Shown here piece after piece: positions 51,258 through 58,533 of a stretch of 64,000 bases of DNA. The position numbers and the translations under genes are program-made. This DNA comes from SABI01 sp963677695 (GTDB lineage Bacteria; Spirochaetota; Spirochaetia; Sphaerochaetales; Sphaerochaetaceae), in assembly GCA_963677695.2 (NCBI GenBank), contig CAXXUJ010000002.1, forward strand, positions 434,001 through 498,000, read 5' to 3'. The notes under the pieces were generated by a model. It worked only from the letters and a program-made list of their open reading frames with translations. It did not search any database and was not told where the DNA came from. The stretch's first letter is position 1. Each line of letters begins with the position of its first letter.

Positions 51258-52181
51258 ATGAATCTTGAAGTGTTTGTTCTAGGTACAAGCGGTATGATGC
51301 CGCTCCCAGGAAGGTTCCTTACCTCAGCCTTGGTCAGGAGAGAGGGAGAACTGTTTCTCTTTGATTGCGGTGAAGGAACTCAGATATCTCTGAAGATGCT
51401 GAATCTCAAGTGGAAGAAAATCTCATCCATTTTCATTTCACACATGCACGCGGACCACGTGACCGGTCTTCCAGGGATGCTGATGCTCTCATCGCAGGTT
51501 GATCGTAGTGAACCTCTGACAATCTACGGACCGAAAAAGCTGCATGAGTATATACACGCGACACGTAAGATGCTCGATATGTATATCAACTATGAGATTA
51601 TAGTAAAACCGGTGGAAGAAGGTATCGTTGTCGATACTCCCGAGTATACGATAGAGGCATTCAATCTCGACCACACGAAACCGTGCGTGGGCTATTCACT
51701 GACAGAGAAAGACCGCCCTGGAATATTCCATCCCGAAAAAGCTGAAGCTCTCGGAGTTCCCAAAGGACCTGCATGGTCTTCCCTCCAGAAGGGGAAGCCG
51801 GTGGAAGCTGCTGACGGATCTGTTGTTACCAGTGACATGGTGATGGGTCCGCCAAGGGAAGGACGTAAGTTCTCCTATGTGACCGACACCCTTTATCTTC
51901 CTTCCATTGCGTCTCATGTCGAGAATTCAGATCTTCTCCTTTGTGAAGGGATGTTTGATGATTCCCTCCTTGAGAGTGCACGGGAGAAAAAACACATGAG
52001 TGCTTCTCAGGCTGCTACTATCGCCCGTGACGGGAAAGTACATTCTCTTGGTCTCTTTCATTTCTCTCCCCGTTATACAAACAGGGAATTGAATCAGCTG
52101 AAAAAGGAAGCGAGAGAGATCTTTCCCGATACATTCCTTGCTCGAGACCGTCAGGTGATTGAAATAGGATTAAAAGACTGA
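51258..52181 (+). CDS. rnz: ribonuclease Z
   Basis: tRNA 3'-endonuclease of the metallo-beta-lactamase fold. 307 aa with the zinc motif SHMHADHVTGLPGML, GTSGMMPLPGR, FDCGEGTQ and the C-terminal LFHFSPRYTNRE. It removes 3' trailers so that CCA can be added by the cca product, needed because the tRNA genes here lack encoded CCA. Last gene of the long run starting at rnfC (24-nt gap after lolE). Confidence 0.94.
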   Translation: MNLEVFVLGTSGMMPLPGRFLTSALVRREGELFLFDCGEGTQISLKMLNLKWKKISSIFISHMHADHVTGLPGMLMLSSQVDRSEPLTIYGPKKLHEYIHATRKMLDMYINYEIIVKPVEEGIVVDTPEYTIEAFNLDHTKPCVGYSLTEKDRPGIFHPEKAEALGVPKGPAWSSLQKGKPVEAADGSVVTSDMVMGPPREGRKFSYVTDTLYLPSIASHVENSDLLLCEGMFDDSLLESAREKKHMSASQAATIARDGKVHSLGLFHFSPRYTNRELNQLKKEAREIFPDTFLARDRQVIEIGLKD

Positions 52182-53306
52182 TCAGGCTTCTTCAATGACC
52201 GGGTCGTACCCGATGATCGAGTATCCGCCATGCTCGATGGCGATGTTGAGGGATGTTTCCATCTCTTCAGAAAGTGAGTTCTCGTTACCGTTCCTCTCCG
52301 ATAGCGTTGCATAGCCGCAGGAAAGGACTGCATCCGGATAGAGTTTTCTTATACGTGCGAACAGTGACGTGAGAGAACGTCCGGCCGCATCAAAAGAGTA
52401 GAAGGGGAGAATCAGGTAGAACCTGTTTCCTTCCCGGTACTGAATGGAAGAGATTGAGATCATGGATGAGAGGGTATCACAAAGCTCCTTGGTTCCGTCA
52501 GTAGCTATTACTGCGATACTGAGGTCATAATCAAGAGTTTTAGCACCGATAATCTCATCGGAGAGTCGTTCAGGGTAGGTGTCCTCAGTAGTTTCGTAGA
52601 GTGAAGGATTCTCAAGTTCACTTGACGTGTTACTTGCGGCAATCGGTTCAAGCAGTTCTGCGATGGCCGTCCCTTCCTCGATCGGGAATGGGTAGGCAGA
52701 GAAGAGAATCTGACGGTCGATCTGAGAGGTCGGCAGGACAGACGCTGCAGCAACTTCTTCTTCCTCCTGTTCAATGATCTCTTCCGTTTCCTCTTCGATT
52801 CCCGCATCAAAGACTTCTTCTTCCACCAACGGCTGTTCATCATTGGAGAGAATCTGCTGGGTATCGAGGATGACTGGCGGTGTGACCACCTTTTCCAGGT
52901 CTGAGGGGAGTGCGGTTTCTACCCGGGAGAGGTGTTCTTCTACAACTTTTTTCTGTACGGTGGAAGGTTCTACGGTTTCGAGCTCAGGATACAGATCACG
53001 GTGTGCATCTTCATCAGGCATGACATACAGAGGGGCCGTAAGCTCATCAATAGGAATATCATCTGAAATATCAGCAGACTTGCTAACCTTAGGGGGAGCG
53101 ATGATCAGTGCGACAATGGTGAGCAGAAGCCCTGTGATTATAGGCAGAAGCCTTACGAGTATGAATCTGATTTCTTCAGCACTGATACGGTACAGAGGCA
53201 TGAGACTGTTGATGAAAAAATAGGTTCCAACGGCAAGGACAAGGCTGCTCAAGACGAATGTTGTAAAAACTATCCTGTTGTTTCGTTTTTTACTTTCCAT
53301 GTTCAT
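52182..53306 (-). CDS. two-TM membrane protein with acidic linker and possible degenerate GGDEF-like domain
   Basis: 374 aa. TM helices at about 12-32 and 47-67, then a low-complexity acidic stretch around residues 160-195 (EEETEEIIEQEEEE). The C-terminal about 110 residues (LSIAVIATDG…REGNRFYLILPFYSFDAAGRSLTSL…LSCGYATLSERNG…) show the strand/helix order of a nucleotidyl-cyclase-like (GGDEF) fold without the catalytic motif. The domain idea is inference. Convergent with rnz; not recognised otherwise. The start may be the first or third codon (both ATG). Confidence 0.65.
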   Translation of the reverse strand: MNMESKKRNNRIVFTTFVLSSLVLAVGTYFFINSLMPLYRISAEEIRFILVRLLPIITGLLLTIVALIIAPPKVSKSADISDDIPIDELTAPLYVMPDEDAHRDLYPELETVEPSTVQKKVVEEHLSRVETALPSDLEKVVTPPVILDTQQILSNDEQPLVEEEVFDAGIEEETEEIIEQEEEEVAAASVLPTSQIDRQILFSAYPFPIEEGTAIAELLEPIAASNTSSELENPSLYETTEDTYPERLSDEIIGAKTLDYDLSIAVIATDGTKELCDTLSSMISISSIQYREGNRFYLILPFYSFDAAGRSLTSLFARIRKLYPDAVLSCGYATLSERNGNENSLSEEMETSLNIAIEHGGYSIIGYDPVIEEA

Positions 53307-53506
53307 ACCAAGTGTACAGATTCCTCATATAAAAAAAAAGAAACTTTCACGTCCATTTTATACAGAAAGCCCTCTCTTTTTCGTCAGTATAGCGTCTTCA
53401 CTCTCTTATTACAAGGAAATAGAGAAAGAATGGCGTAACTATGCACGTTGTCGATACTTTTTCAAACAACTGTTTGATGATATGCTGTCAGTCACCGGTA
53501 TCTTTT

Positions 53507-53965
53507 ATGAAATATATTTCGTTATCAAAGGCACTATATTGTATCAGCAGCATGCTGATCTTCTATACTCTTCTTCAACTGGGATTCTCTTCGGCCGGTG
53601 CATTCACCTCTTCAGCACAGGAGGAAAAAGTACGGAAAGAAGAGTATGAGATCGCAGCGTTACAGGATAAGGTCGATACACTCTATCAGAAAAGCATGAG
53701 TACACAACATGAATCTTTTCTCACCTCGGTAATGAACTCCATCGGCTATACCAGAAAAGGCGAACAGATATATATTTTTCCAAAAGATACCACAGCAGAT
53801 ATTCCCGAAAGGAAAGACGAAGTGATTATTTCTGCTGAGAGAACACCTGCTTCATTTCTTCTCCTGCTCGGCAGGCCGATAGTTTCATTCATCCTCTCCG
53901 GTTCATTAACTGCCGGATTGTGTATGATCGGCTATATCATATCTAAAAAGAGAGTACGCACATGA
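53507..53965 (+). CDS. FtsB/DivIC-like septum formation protein with an extra C-terminal TM
   Basis: About 152 aa. TM helix at 8-30, coiled coil at 36-65, then SIGYTRKGEQIYIFPKD, which matches the end motif of DivIC/FtsB proteins (GYxxxGExxxxxP). A second TM at 117-146 is unusual for that family. FtsB/DivIC organises the divisome with FtsL and FtsQ. ATG 53507 is chosen because it begins the hydrophobic segment; an upstream ATG (53441) is in frame, and neither has a strong ribosome site. It overlaps tsaC by 4 nt. Confidence 0.65.
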   Translation: MKYISLSKALYCISSMLIFYTLLQLGFSSAGAFTSSAQEEKVRKEEYEIAALQDKVDTLYQKSMSTQHESFLTSVMNSIGYTRKGEQIYIFPKDTTADIPERKDEVIISAERTPASFLLLLGRPIVSFILSGSLTAGLCMIGYIISKKRVRT

Positions 53966-54537
53966 ATGAATGTCCAATTATTCCGATTGAGGAGAGGGAT
54001 AAAGCTCTTTCCTCGCTTATTCAAATTCTTACAAAAGACAGAGTTGCTGTCATGCCCTGTGATACGATCTACGGGTTAGTAGGGCGTGTTCCGGGGAGTG
54101 AAGAGGCTCTCAGGGCTTTGAAGGGACGGGATGCGGACAAACCGTTCATTGAACTGATAACCATGGAGATGGTCGATTCCATCAGTGAAACAGCAATACC
54201 TGAAGAGTGGAAATTCTTATGGCCTGGTCCCCTCACTCTGATCGTCAAAAGAAAGAACGGTTCCGGAACAGTAGCTCTCCGTGTTCCTTCTGATCCCTTT
54301 CTCATTGAGCTCATAGAGCGCCTGGGAACCCCATTGTACAGCAGCAGTGTGAATATATCAGGAGAGAAGAGTCTTCATGATTTCGATGAAATAGTTGATG
54401 CATTCTCTTGTAAAATTGATCTCTGTATCCGCGGATCAGAGGAACAGGGAACAGTGGCCAGCACCATAGTTGATCTGAGTAAAGAAACTCCCTGCCTCAT
54501 ACGACAGGGAGCGCTTGATGTATCTGATCTGATATAG
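53962..54537 (+). CDS. tsaC: threonylcarbamoyl-AMP synthase (Sua5/YrdC family)
   Basis: 191 aa. Makes threonylcarbamoyl-AMP from threonine, bicarbonate and ATP for t6A37 of tRNA. MPCDTIYGLVG, ALKGRDADKPF, WPGPLTLIVKRK, ALRVPSDPF and YSSSVNISGEKS are the family motifs. Short TsaC form without the Sua5 C-terminal domain. Overlaps the DivIC-like gene by 4 nt. Confidence 0.93.
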   Translation: MNECPIIPIEERDKALSSLIQILTKDRVAVMPCDTIYGLVGRVPGSEEALRALKGRDADKPFIELITMEMVDSISETAIPEEWKFLWPGPLTLIVKRKNGSGTVALRVPSDPFLIELIERLGTPLYSSSVNISGEKSLHDFDEIVDAFSCKIDLCIRGSEEQGTVASTIVDLSKETPCLIRQGALDVSDLI

Positions 54538-54545
54538 ATCAGGTT

Positions 54546-55865
54546 TTATAGAGTGATCTTTCTCGCTTCCATGTAATAGCGCTTCTCATCAGCCTCTCCC
54601 ATCGAAAAGGTCTTTCTCGGGAGCGCCCCGTCCGATACGATCGTATCGAAGAAGGTGCTTTTCTGAATGGAAGGAAGGAACAGCCCTATGTTCCCTGCTT
54701 TTTTCCCCAGTTCTTCGGTCACTTTCTCTCCATGGATATAGTCGACTGCATTTTCTCCAGCCTGGTTCGTGAGGTCATCGATGAGCAGCTGAAGAGTGCC
54801 TGCGGCTATGGAGGCATGGGCACCTGTAAGCTTGAACAGAACAATTCCGTGCACATCATTATAGCCGAAAATCTGATCTTCACTGTTCGATTCCAGTTCA
54901 TGCATGAGAGAAGAGACATCACTATAGGAGACTTCTTCAAATGAATCACAGTATTGTGAGAGTAAAGATTCGAACTTCTCCTTTGTGACATTGAAAAGGA
55001 CCCGGTGGATCGGTTCAAAGGTAAGTCCCTCATCGAAGATGTTTTCCAGTTCTACAAGGGCATAGCGGGCAGGGTGTTCTTCTTTCTCACTCTCTGTGAG
55101 TCCTGTTTTGATATCTTCCCAGCACGATTTTGCGGTGGCAAGAGAATGGTTTCCGTCTCCCATAGCATAGATCAGGGGATTGGCCGGATCAACATGGGTA
55201 CATAGATCTTCAAGAGCGCTTCCGATCTGATCAAGATCCTTCTCTTCGCTGATAGCATATGCAGTGATGTGACCGCCGCCGAGCATCAGGTCAGTGTCGT
55301 ATACTTTCACAAGAGAGTCGGTCTTCTCAGTGAAAGGTTCTATGATACTCCGTTTCTCATCACTGAGAAGGACAAGGATATGGGGAAGTTCAAGGGGAGC
55401 GTCCTTCCTGATCAGCTTTCTTGGTGGAATGCGTGATTCGATCGTCCCTTCAGTAGCCCGAACCCAGGTTTTCGAGTCTTTTGCATAACTGTAGTGTTCG
55501 AGATCGAGTGCGGCGATCAGTCCCCAGCGCATGGTGCCGGCAGCAGTGGATCGGTGAACGAGGAAGAAAGTCTCCGGATAGGTAGTAAATACCTCATCTT
55601 GAAGGTATTTCTTCATTGTTTCATTGATTGATGTGATTCTCTTTTCCGGATGTTCTTCCTCAAGAAACACTTCAGGGTAGATAAGATTGAGAGTGGAGGG
55701 ACCCTTTCCAGCAATCTCTGCTGCTTTTTCCCAGTATTCCGGCTGTGATGTATACTGGTCACAGGCAACAACAGCCCACTTCTCAAGATTCACACTTGAA
55801 TTGGGAATGAGCATATCGGGGGGACAGATCCCGAACTTTTTAAGTCTTTCGGTTGAGTGTTTCAA
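54546..55865 (-). CDS. DUF1015 family protein
   Basis: 439 aa, matching the DUF1015 pattern: an N-terminal PNSSVNLEKWAVVACDQYTSQ and a central DGNHSLATAKSCWE, where the conserved DGHHR-type motif reads DGNHS. A catalytic role is suspected for the family but not established. The TTG start at 55865 is supported by AAGGAAGG at good spacing. Convergent with tsaC (8-nt gap). Confidence 0.85.
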   Translation of the reverse strand: MKHSTERLKKFGICPPDMLIPNSSVNLEKWAVVACDQYTSQPEYWEKAAEIAGKGPSTLNLIYPEVFLEEEHPEKRITSINETMKKYLQDEVFTTYPETFFLVHRSTAAGTMRWGLIAALDLEHYSYAKDSKTWVRATEGTIESRIPPRKLIRKDAPLELPHILVLLSDEKRSIIEPFTEKTDSLVKVYDTDLMLGGGHITAYAISEEKDLDQIGSALEDLCTHVDPANPLIYAMGDGNHSLATAKSCWEDIKTGLTESEKEEHPARYALVELENIFDEGLTFEPIHRVLFNVTKEKFESLLSQYCDSFEEVSYSDVSSLMHELESNSEDQIFGYNDVHGIVLFKLTGAHASIAAGTLQLLIDDLTNQAGENAVDYIHGEKVTEELGKKAGNIGLFLPSIQKSTFFDTIVSDGALPRKTFSMGEADEKRYYMEARKITL

Positions 55866-55976
55866 GATAATACCTTCCTTGCAGTATGAATTTCACCATA
55901 CGGACTGATGATGTGAACATTCATTGAAATAGAATTATATTCACAGAGATCATGTTATAGCAACGCTGACATATGA

Positions 55977-55982
55977 TATACT
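55977..55982 (+). promoter_or_regulatory. -10 box of the small membrane protein gene, leaderless configuration
   Basis: TATACT ends 7 nt before the ATG at 55990, with no ribosome site. The -35 region is poor, so confidence is low. Confidence 0.35.
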
Positions 55983-55989
55983 AATCACC

Positions 55990-56337
55990 ATGATACGGAC
56001 AAGACGATTATACGCGTACAGTGAAAAACTCTACTCCTACTATCTTTTGATCGTGCTGTTTTTTGCTGCACTGTTTTCGTTGAATCTCTTTATGCAGACT
56101 ACAGGACAGTTTATCCTGTTCAGTTCAACTGTTCTGAGAATTCTCTCCTCTGCCGGTCTGGTCTATGGAGCCTTCCTCATGGGCCTTCTCATCTTCATCC
56201 TTGTAAAGGATCATATGTTCCTCGGCTCAAAGATGCTCCGTACACTCTTGCACATGTTTCTCTGTTCCATTATTCTCATTCTCGTCCAGATATTGTACAC
56301 ACTATCTGCCGACGGAATCAGATTTCATCTCACATGA
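55990..56337 (+). CDS. small three-TM membrane protein
   Basis: 115 aa, with hydrophobic helices at about 17-37, 47-72 and 84-105. No family recognised. It precedes and is probably co-transcribed with the chorismate mutase gene, whose start region overlaps its stop. Function unknown. Confidence 0.7.
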   Translation: MIRTRRLYAYSEKLYSYYLLIVLFFAALFSLNLFMQTTGQFILFSSTVLRILSSAGLVYGAFLMGLLIFILVKDHMFLGSKMLRTLLHMFLCSIILILVQILYTLSADGIRFHLT

Positions 56338-56357
56338 AGGAAGGAGAACGGGTATTC

Positions 56358-56726
56358 ATGGAAAGACTATATGCACTTCGGGGAGCAACACAACTCGATA
56401 TAGATACACCTCAGGAGATGCAGGATAAGGTCCTTGCACTGATGAAGGCCCTGTTTGAAAAGAATAGCATCGTGTCCGAAAAAGTCGTTTCTATTCAGTT
56501 CAGCGTGACACACGATCTTCAGAGCATGAATCCTGCAACAGCCTTCAGGAAAACAACCGGAGAAGGGAGTATCCCCCTGTTCTGCAGTCAGGAGCCTGTT
56601 GTCGTAGATATGCCTGAAAGAACCGTTCGGGTGATGATTCAGCTCTACAGAGATGAGAACCTTGGTGCCCTGCAGCCAGTCTATCATGGTGAGACGAAAA
56701 TTCTGAGACCTGATATCACCAGCTGA
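56358..56726 (+). CDS. aroH: chorismate mutase, AroH class
   Basis: About 122 aa, like B. subtilis AroH: MERLYALRGATQLDIDTPQEM at the start (LRGAT holds the active-site Arg), VVSIQFSVTHDL, PLFCSQEPVV, RVMIQLYRD and VYHGETKILRPDI at the end. Converts chorismate to prephenate for Phe/Tyr. ATG 56358 is preferred over the in-frame ATG 56334 because AAGGAAGGAG precedes it and AroH proteins start there. With aroB at 29912 it shows a functional but scattered aromatic pathway. Confidence 0.9.
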   Translation: MERLYALRGATQLDIDTPQEMQDKVLALMKALFEKNSIVSEKVVSIQFSVTHDLQSMNPATAFRKTTGEGSIPLFCSQEPVVVDMPERTVRVMIQLYRDENLGALQPVYHGETKILRPDITS

Positions 56727-56821
56727 TTCAGGAAATATGAGAAATATTCTAATTGTTCCCATTGTATTGACTTCTTGTGATACTGTTGTACCATACTAGA
56801 AAACACGGTCAGGAGATCACC

Positions 56822-57733
56822 ATGAAAAAAATGATTGCTTTGATGATTATTGTCCTTATCACGACATTCTCCCTTTCAGCGTCCTTTGCCGATACTCTGG
56901 CAGACATAGATTCACTCGATTACCATGATAAACTTAATGAAGAAAAGGCAGCAATCGAAGCTGCGCTTCAGAAAACCAGTGATCCTGTCGAACAGAGTGA
57001 ACTCTACTGGAGACTCTCCATGGTAACACTCCATATAGCTGACGAACTTGAAGAGAACGGAGCAGGTGAAGATACCCTCTTTGCCATGTTCGAAGAGGGG
57101 GAAGCATATGCAGACAAATCCATAGCCCTCCATGAAAATCCTGATGCATATGTGTGGAAGGCAAGCAATATAGGCCGGTGGGGAGAGACCAAAGGTCCTC
57201 TCAATGCACTGGGAAAGGCAAATCCTATCAAGGAGACAATTACCTATGTAGTGAATGATCTCGGTGTGCAGGATCAGACTATCGGATGGTACGTTATCGG
57301 GCAGCTCTATTTCAAACTTCCAGGCTGGCCCCTCAGCTACGGGGATCTCGATACCGCTATCAGTATGGCCAGGAAGGCCATAGATACCATTCCTGAAGAT
57401 AAACTCTACCATGGCCATTACAAGGCGCTTGCTGAGATGCTCTACAAACGTGACTGGAGCGCTTCAAAGAGAAACAGCAAAATAAAGAAGATGGAAAAGG
57501 ATTGGAAAGAAGAATCAGATACCTTTGAGAAACATTTCTATTATGAAGGAGCGTTCGGTCCTGACTATGTTCCTGCCTATTCTTCTGTAGCCCTGAATAA
57601 GATGAGTGATCGGCAGGAAGCAGCAATGGTCCTTATGTATGCTCAGCAGAAATATGATGTGTGGCCGGTCCATTCAAGAGCCGATCAGCGAAACATAGTA
57701 AAGATTGAAAATTTGTTGAAAGATTATAAATAG
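56822..57733 (+). CDS. exported TPR-like protein
   Basis: 303 aa. Sec signal peptide (MKKMIALMIIVLITTFSLSA, cleavage likely after SFA). The mature part is helical with TPR-like pairs: SELYWRLSMVTLHIADEL, AYADKSIALHENPDAYVWKAS and ISMARKAIDTIPEDKLYHGHY. It resembles TatT/RMD-type TPR proteins of spirochaetes, where TatT works with TRAP binding proteins; no TRAP genes are nearby. AGGAG site before the ATG. Likely a periplasmic scaffold. Confidence 0.75.
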   Translation: MKKMIALMIIVLITTFSLSASFADTLADIDSLDYHDKLNEEKAAIEAALQKTSDPVEQSELYWRLSMVTLHIADELEENGAGEDTLFAMFEEGEAYADKSIALHENPDAYVWKASNIGRWGETKGPLNALGKANPIKETITYVVNDLGVQDQTIGWYVIGQLYFKLPGWPLSYGDLDTAISMARKAIDTIPEDKLYHGHYKALAEMLYKRDWSASKRNSKIKKMEKDWKEESDTFEKHFYYEGAFGPDYVPAYSSVALNKMSDRQEAAMVLMYAQQKYDVWPVHSRADQRNIVKIENLLKDYK

Positions 57734-57737
57734 AAGG

Positions 57738-57767
57738 TTGACAGAGTAGGGACCTTTTTCGTATAGT
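57738..57767 (+). promoter_or_regulatory. tRNA-Thr/tRNA-Tyr promoter
   Basis: TTGACA (57738-57743), an 18-nt spacer and TATAGT (57762-57767), 12 nt before the mature tRNA-Thr 5' end. Confidence 0.7.
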
Positions 57768-57779
57768 TGCCTTCGTTAC

Positions 57780-57853
57780 GCCACCTTAGCTCAGCTGGCC
57801 AGAGCACGTGACTTGTAATCTCGGGGTCGTCAGTTCGAATCTGACAGGTGGCT
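57780..57853 (+). tRNA. tRNA-Thr (anticodon TGT)
   Basis: 74 nt. Acceptor GCCACCT pairs with AGGTGGC, the D arm is GCTC/GAGC, and the T arm is GTCAG-TTCGAAT-CTGAC. The anticodon loop CTTGTAA reads TGT. The anticodon stem CGTGA/TCTCG has one T-T mismatch. The discriminator base is T and CCA is not encoded. Confidence 0.93.
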
Positions 57854-57900
57854 ATTGACTAAGAAAGAACTTTCTATTAGGCTCTTTCATAGTTTGTAAC

Positions 57901-57982
57901 GGGGAGGTTCCCGAGCGGCCAAAGGGGGCAGACTGTAAATCTGTTGGTTATTCCTTCGAAGGTTCGAATCCTTCTCTCCCCA
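57901..57982 (+). tRNA. tRNA-Tyr (anticodon GTA)
   Basis: 82 nt with a long variable arm (type II). Acceptor GGGGAGG pairs with TCTCCCC; the anticodon loop CTGTAAA gives GTA; the T arm is GAAGG-TTCGAAT-CCTTC and the discriminator is A. CCA is not encoded. It lies 47 nt after tRNA-Thr and is probably processed from the same transcript. Confidence 0.95.
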
Positions 57983-57986
57983 TTAG

Positions 57987-58014
57987 ACGGGTCCTCATTT
58001 AGAGGACCCGTTCT
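57987..58014 (+). terminator. intrinsic terminator after the tRNA pair
   Basis: A perfect 10-bp stem, ACGGGTCCTC (57987-57996) with GAGGACCCGT (58002-58011), and a 5-nt loop. The following TTCTCAT is only moderately T-rich. Confidence 0.7.
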
Positions 58015-58034
58015 CATATGTAAAGGACTGAGTA

Positions 58035-58499
58035 GTGGATTGTTTTTACGAAAAAGGTCTCTCATTCTCGTGTATTCCCGGTTGCCGATACTGTTGCTCA
58101 GTAGAACCGGGATTTGTTTTTCTTTCCCTCCAGGATCTCATAAGAATCGCTGCGGCTACCGAGACAGGAATCGAGGAGTGCATCGACCGTTACTGCATCT
58201 ATGTGCCTATGGGGGATGTTACCCATATCTCCCTCAAAGAGACTCCTGAGAATGACTGTATCTTTCTCACTGAGAAAGGGTGCGGGGTCTATGAGAACCG
58301 TCCGGTCCAATGTTCCACCTATCCATTCTGGGCTCACATTGTCGATTCTGAAAAGAACTGGGAAGAGGAGAAGGCCTGGTGTCCCGGAATAGGGAAGGGT
58401 GAGCTGCACAGTGCTGAGGAGATTAATGACAACCTACAGCAGAGGGTGATCAATCAGCCGGTGACAAAAAAAGAAATAGAAAAAATTCTACAAACATGA
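58035..58499 (+). CDS. YkgJ-family cysteine cluster protein
   Basis: 154 aa. The N-terminal C-x3-C-x2-CC (C13, C17, C20, C21), KGCGVYENRPVQCSTYPF and a later Cys (AWCPG) define the YkgJ/UPF0153 group, thought to bind Zn or an Fe-S cluster; the function is unknown. The GTG start has AAAGGA 7 nt upstream. It precedes dnaG by 34 nt. Confidence 0.88.
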   Translation: MDCFYEKGLSFSCIPGCRYCCSVEPGFVFLSLQDLIRIAAATETGIEECIDRYCIYVPMGDVTHISLKETPENDCIFLTEKGCGVYENRPVQCSTYPFWAHIVDSEKNWEEEKAWCPGIGKGELHSAEEINDNLQQRVINQPVTKKEIEKILQT

Positions 58500-58533
58500 T
58501 GCAGAAAAAGGATAGAGTGAATTTATAGAGTAT

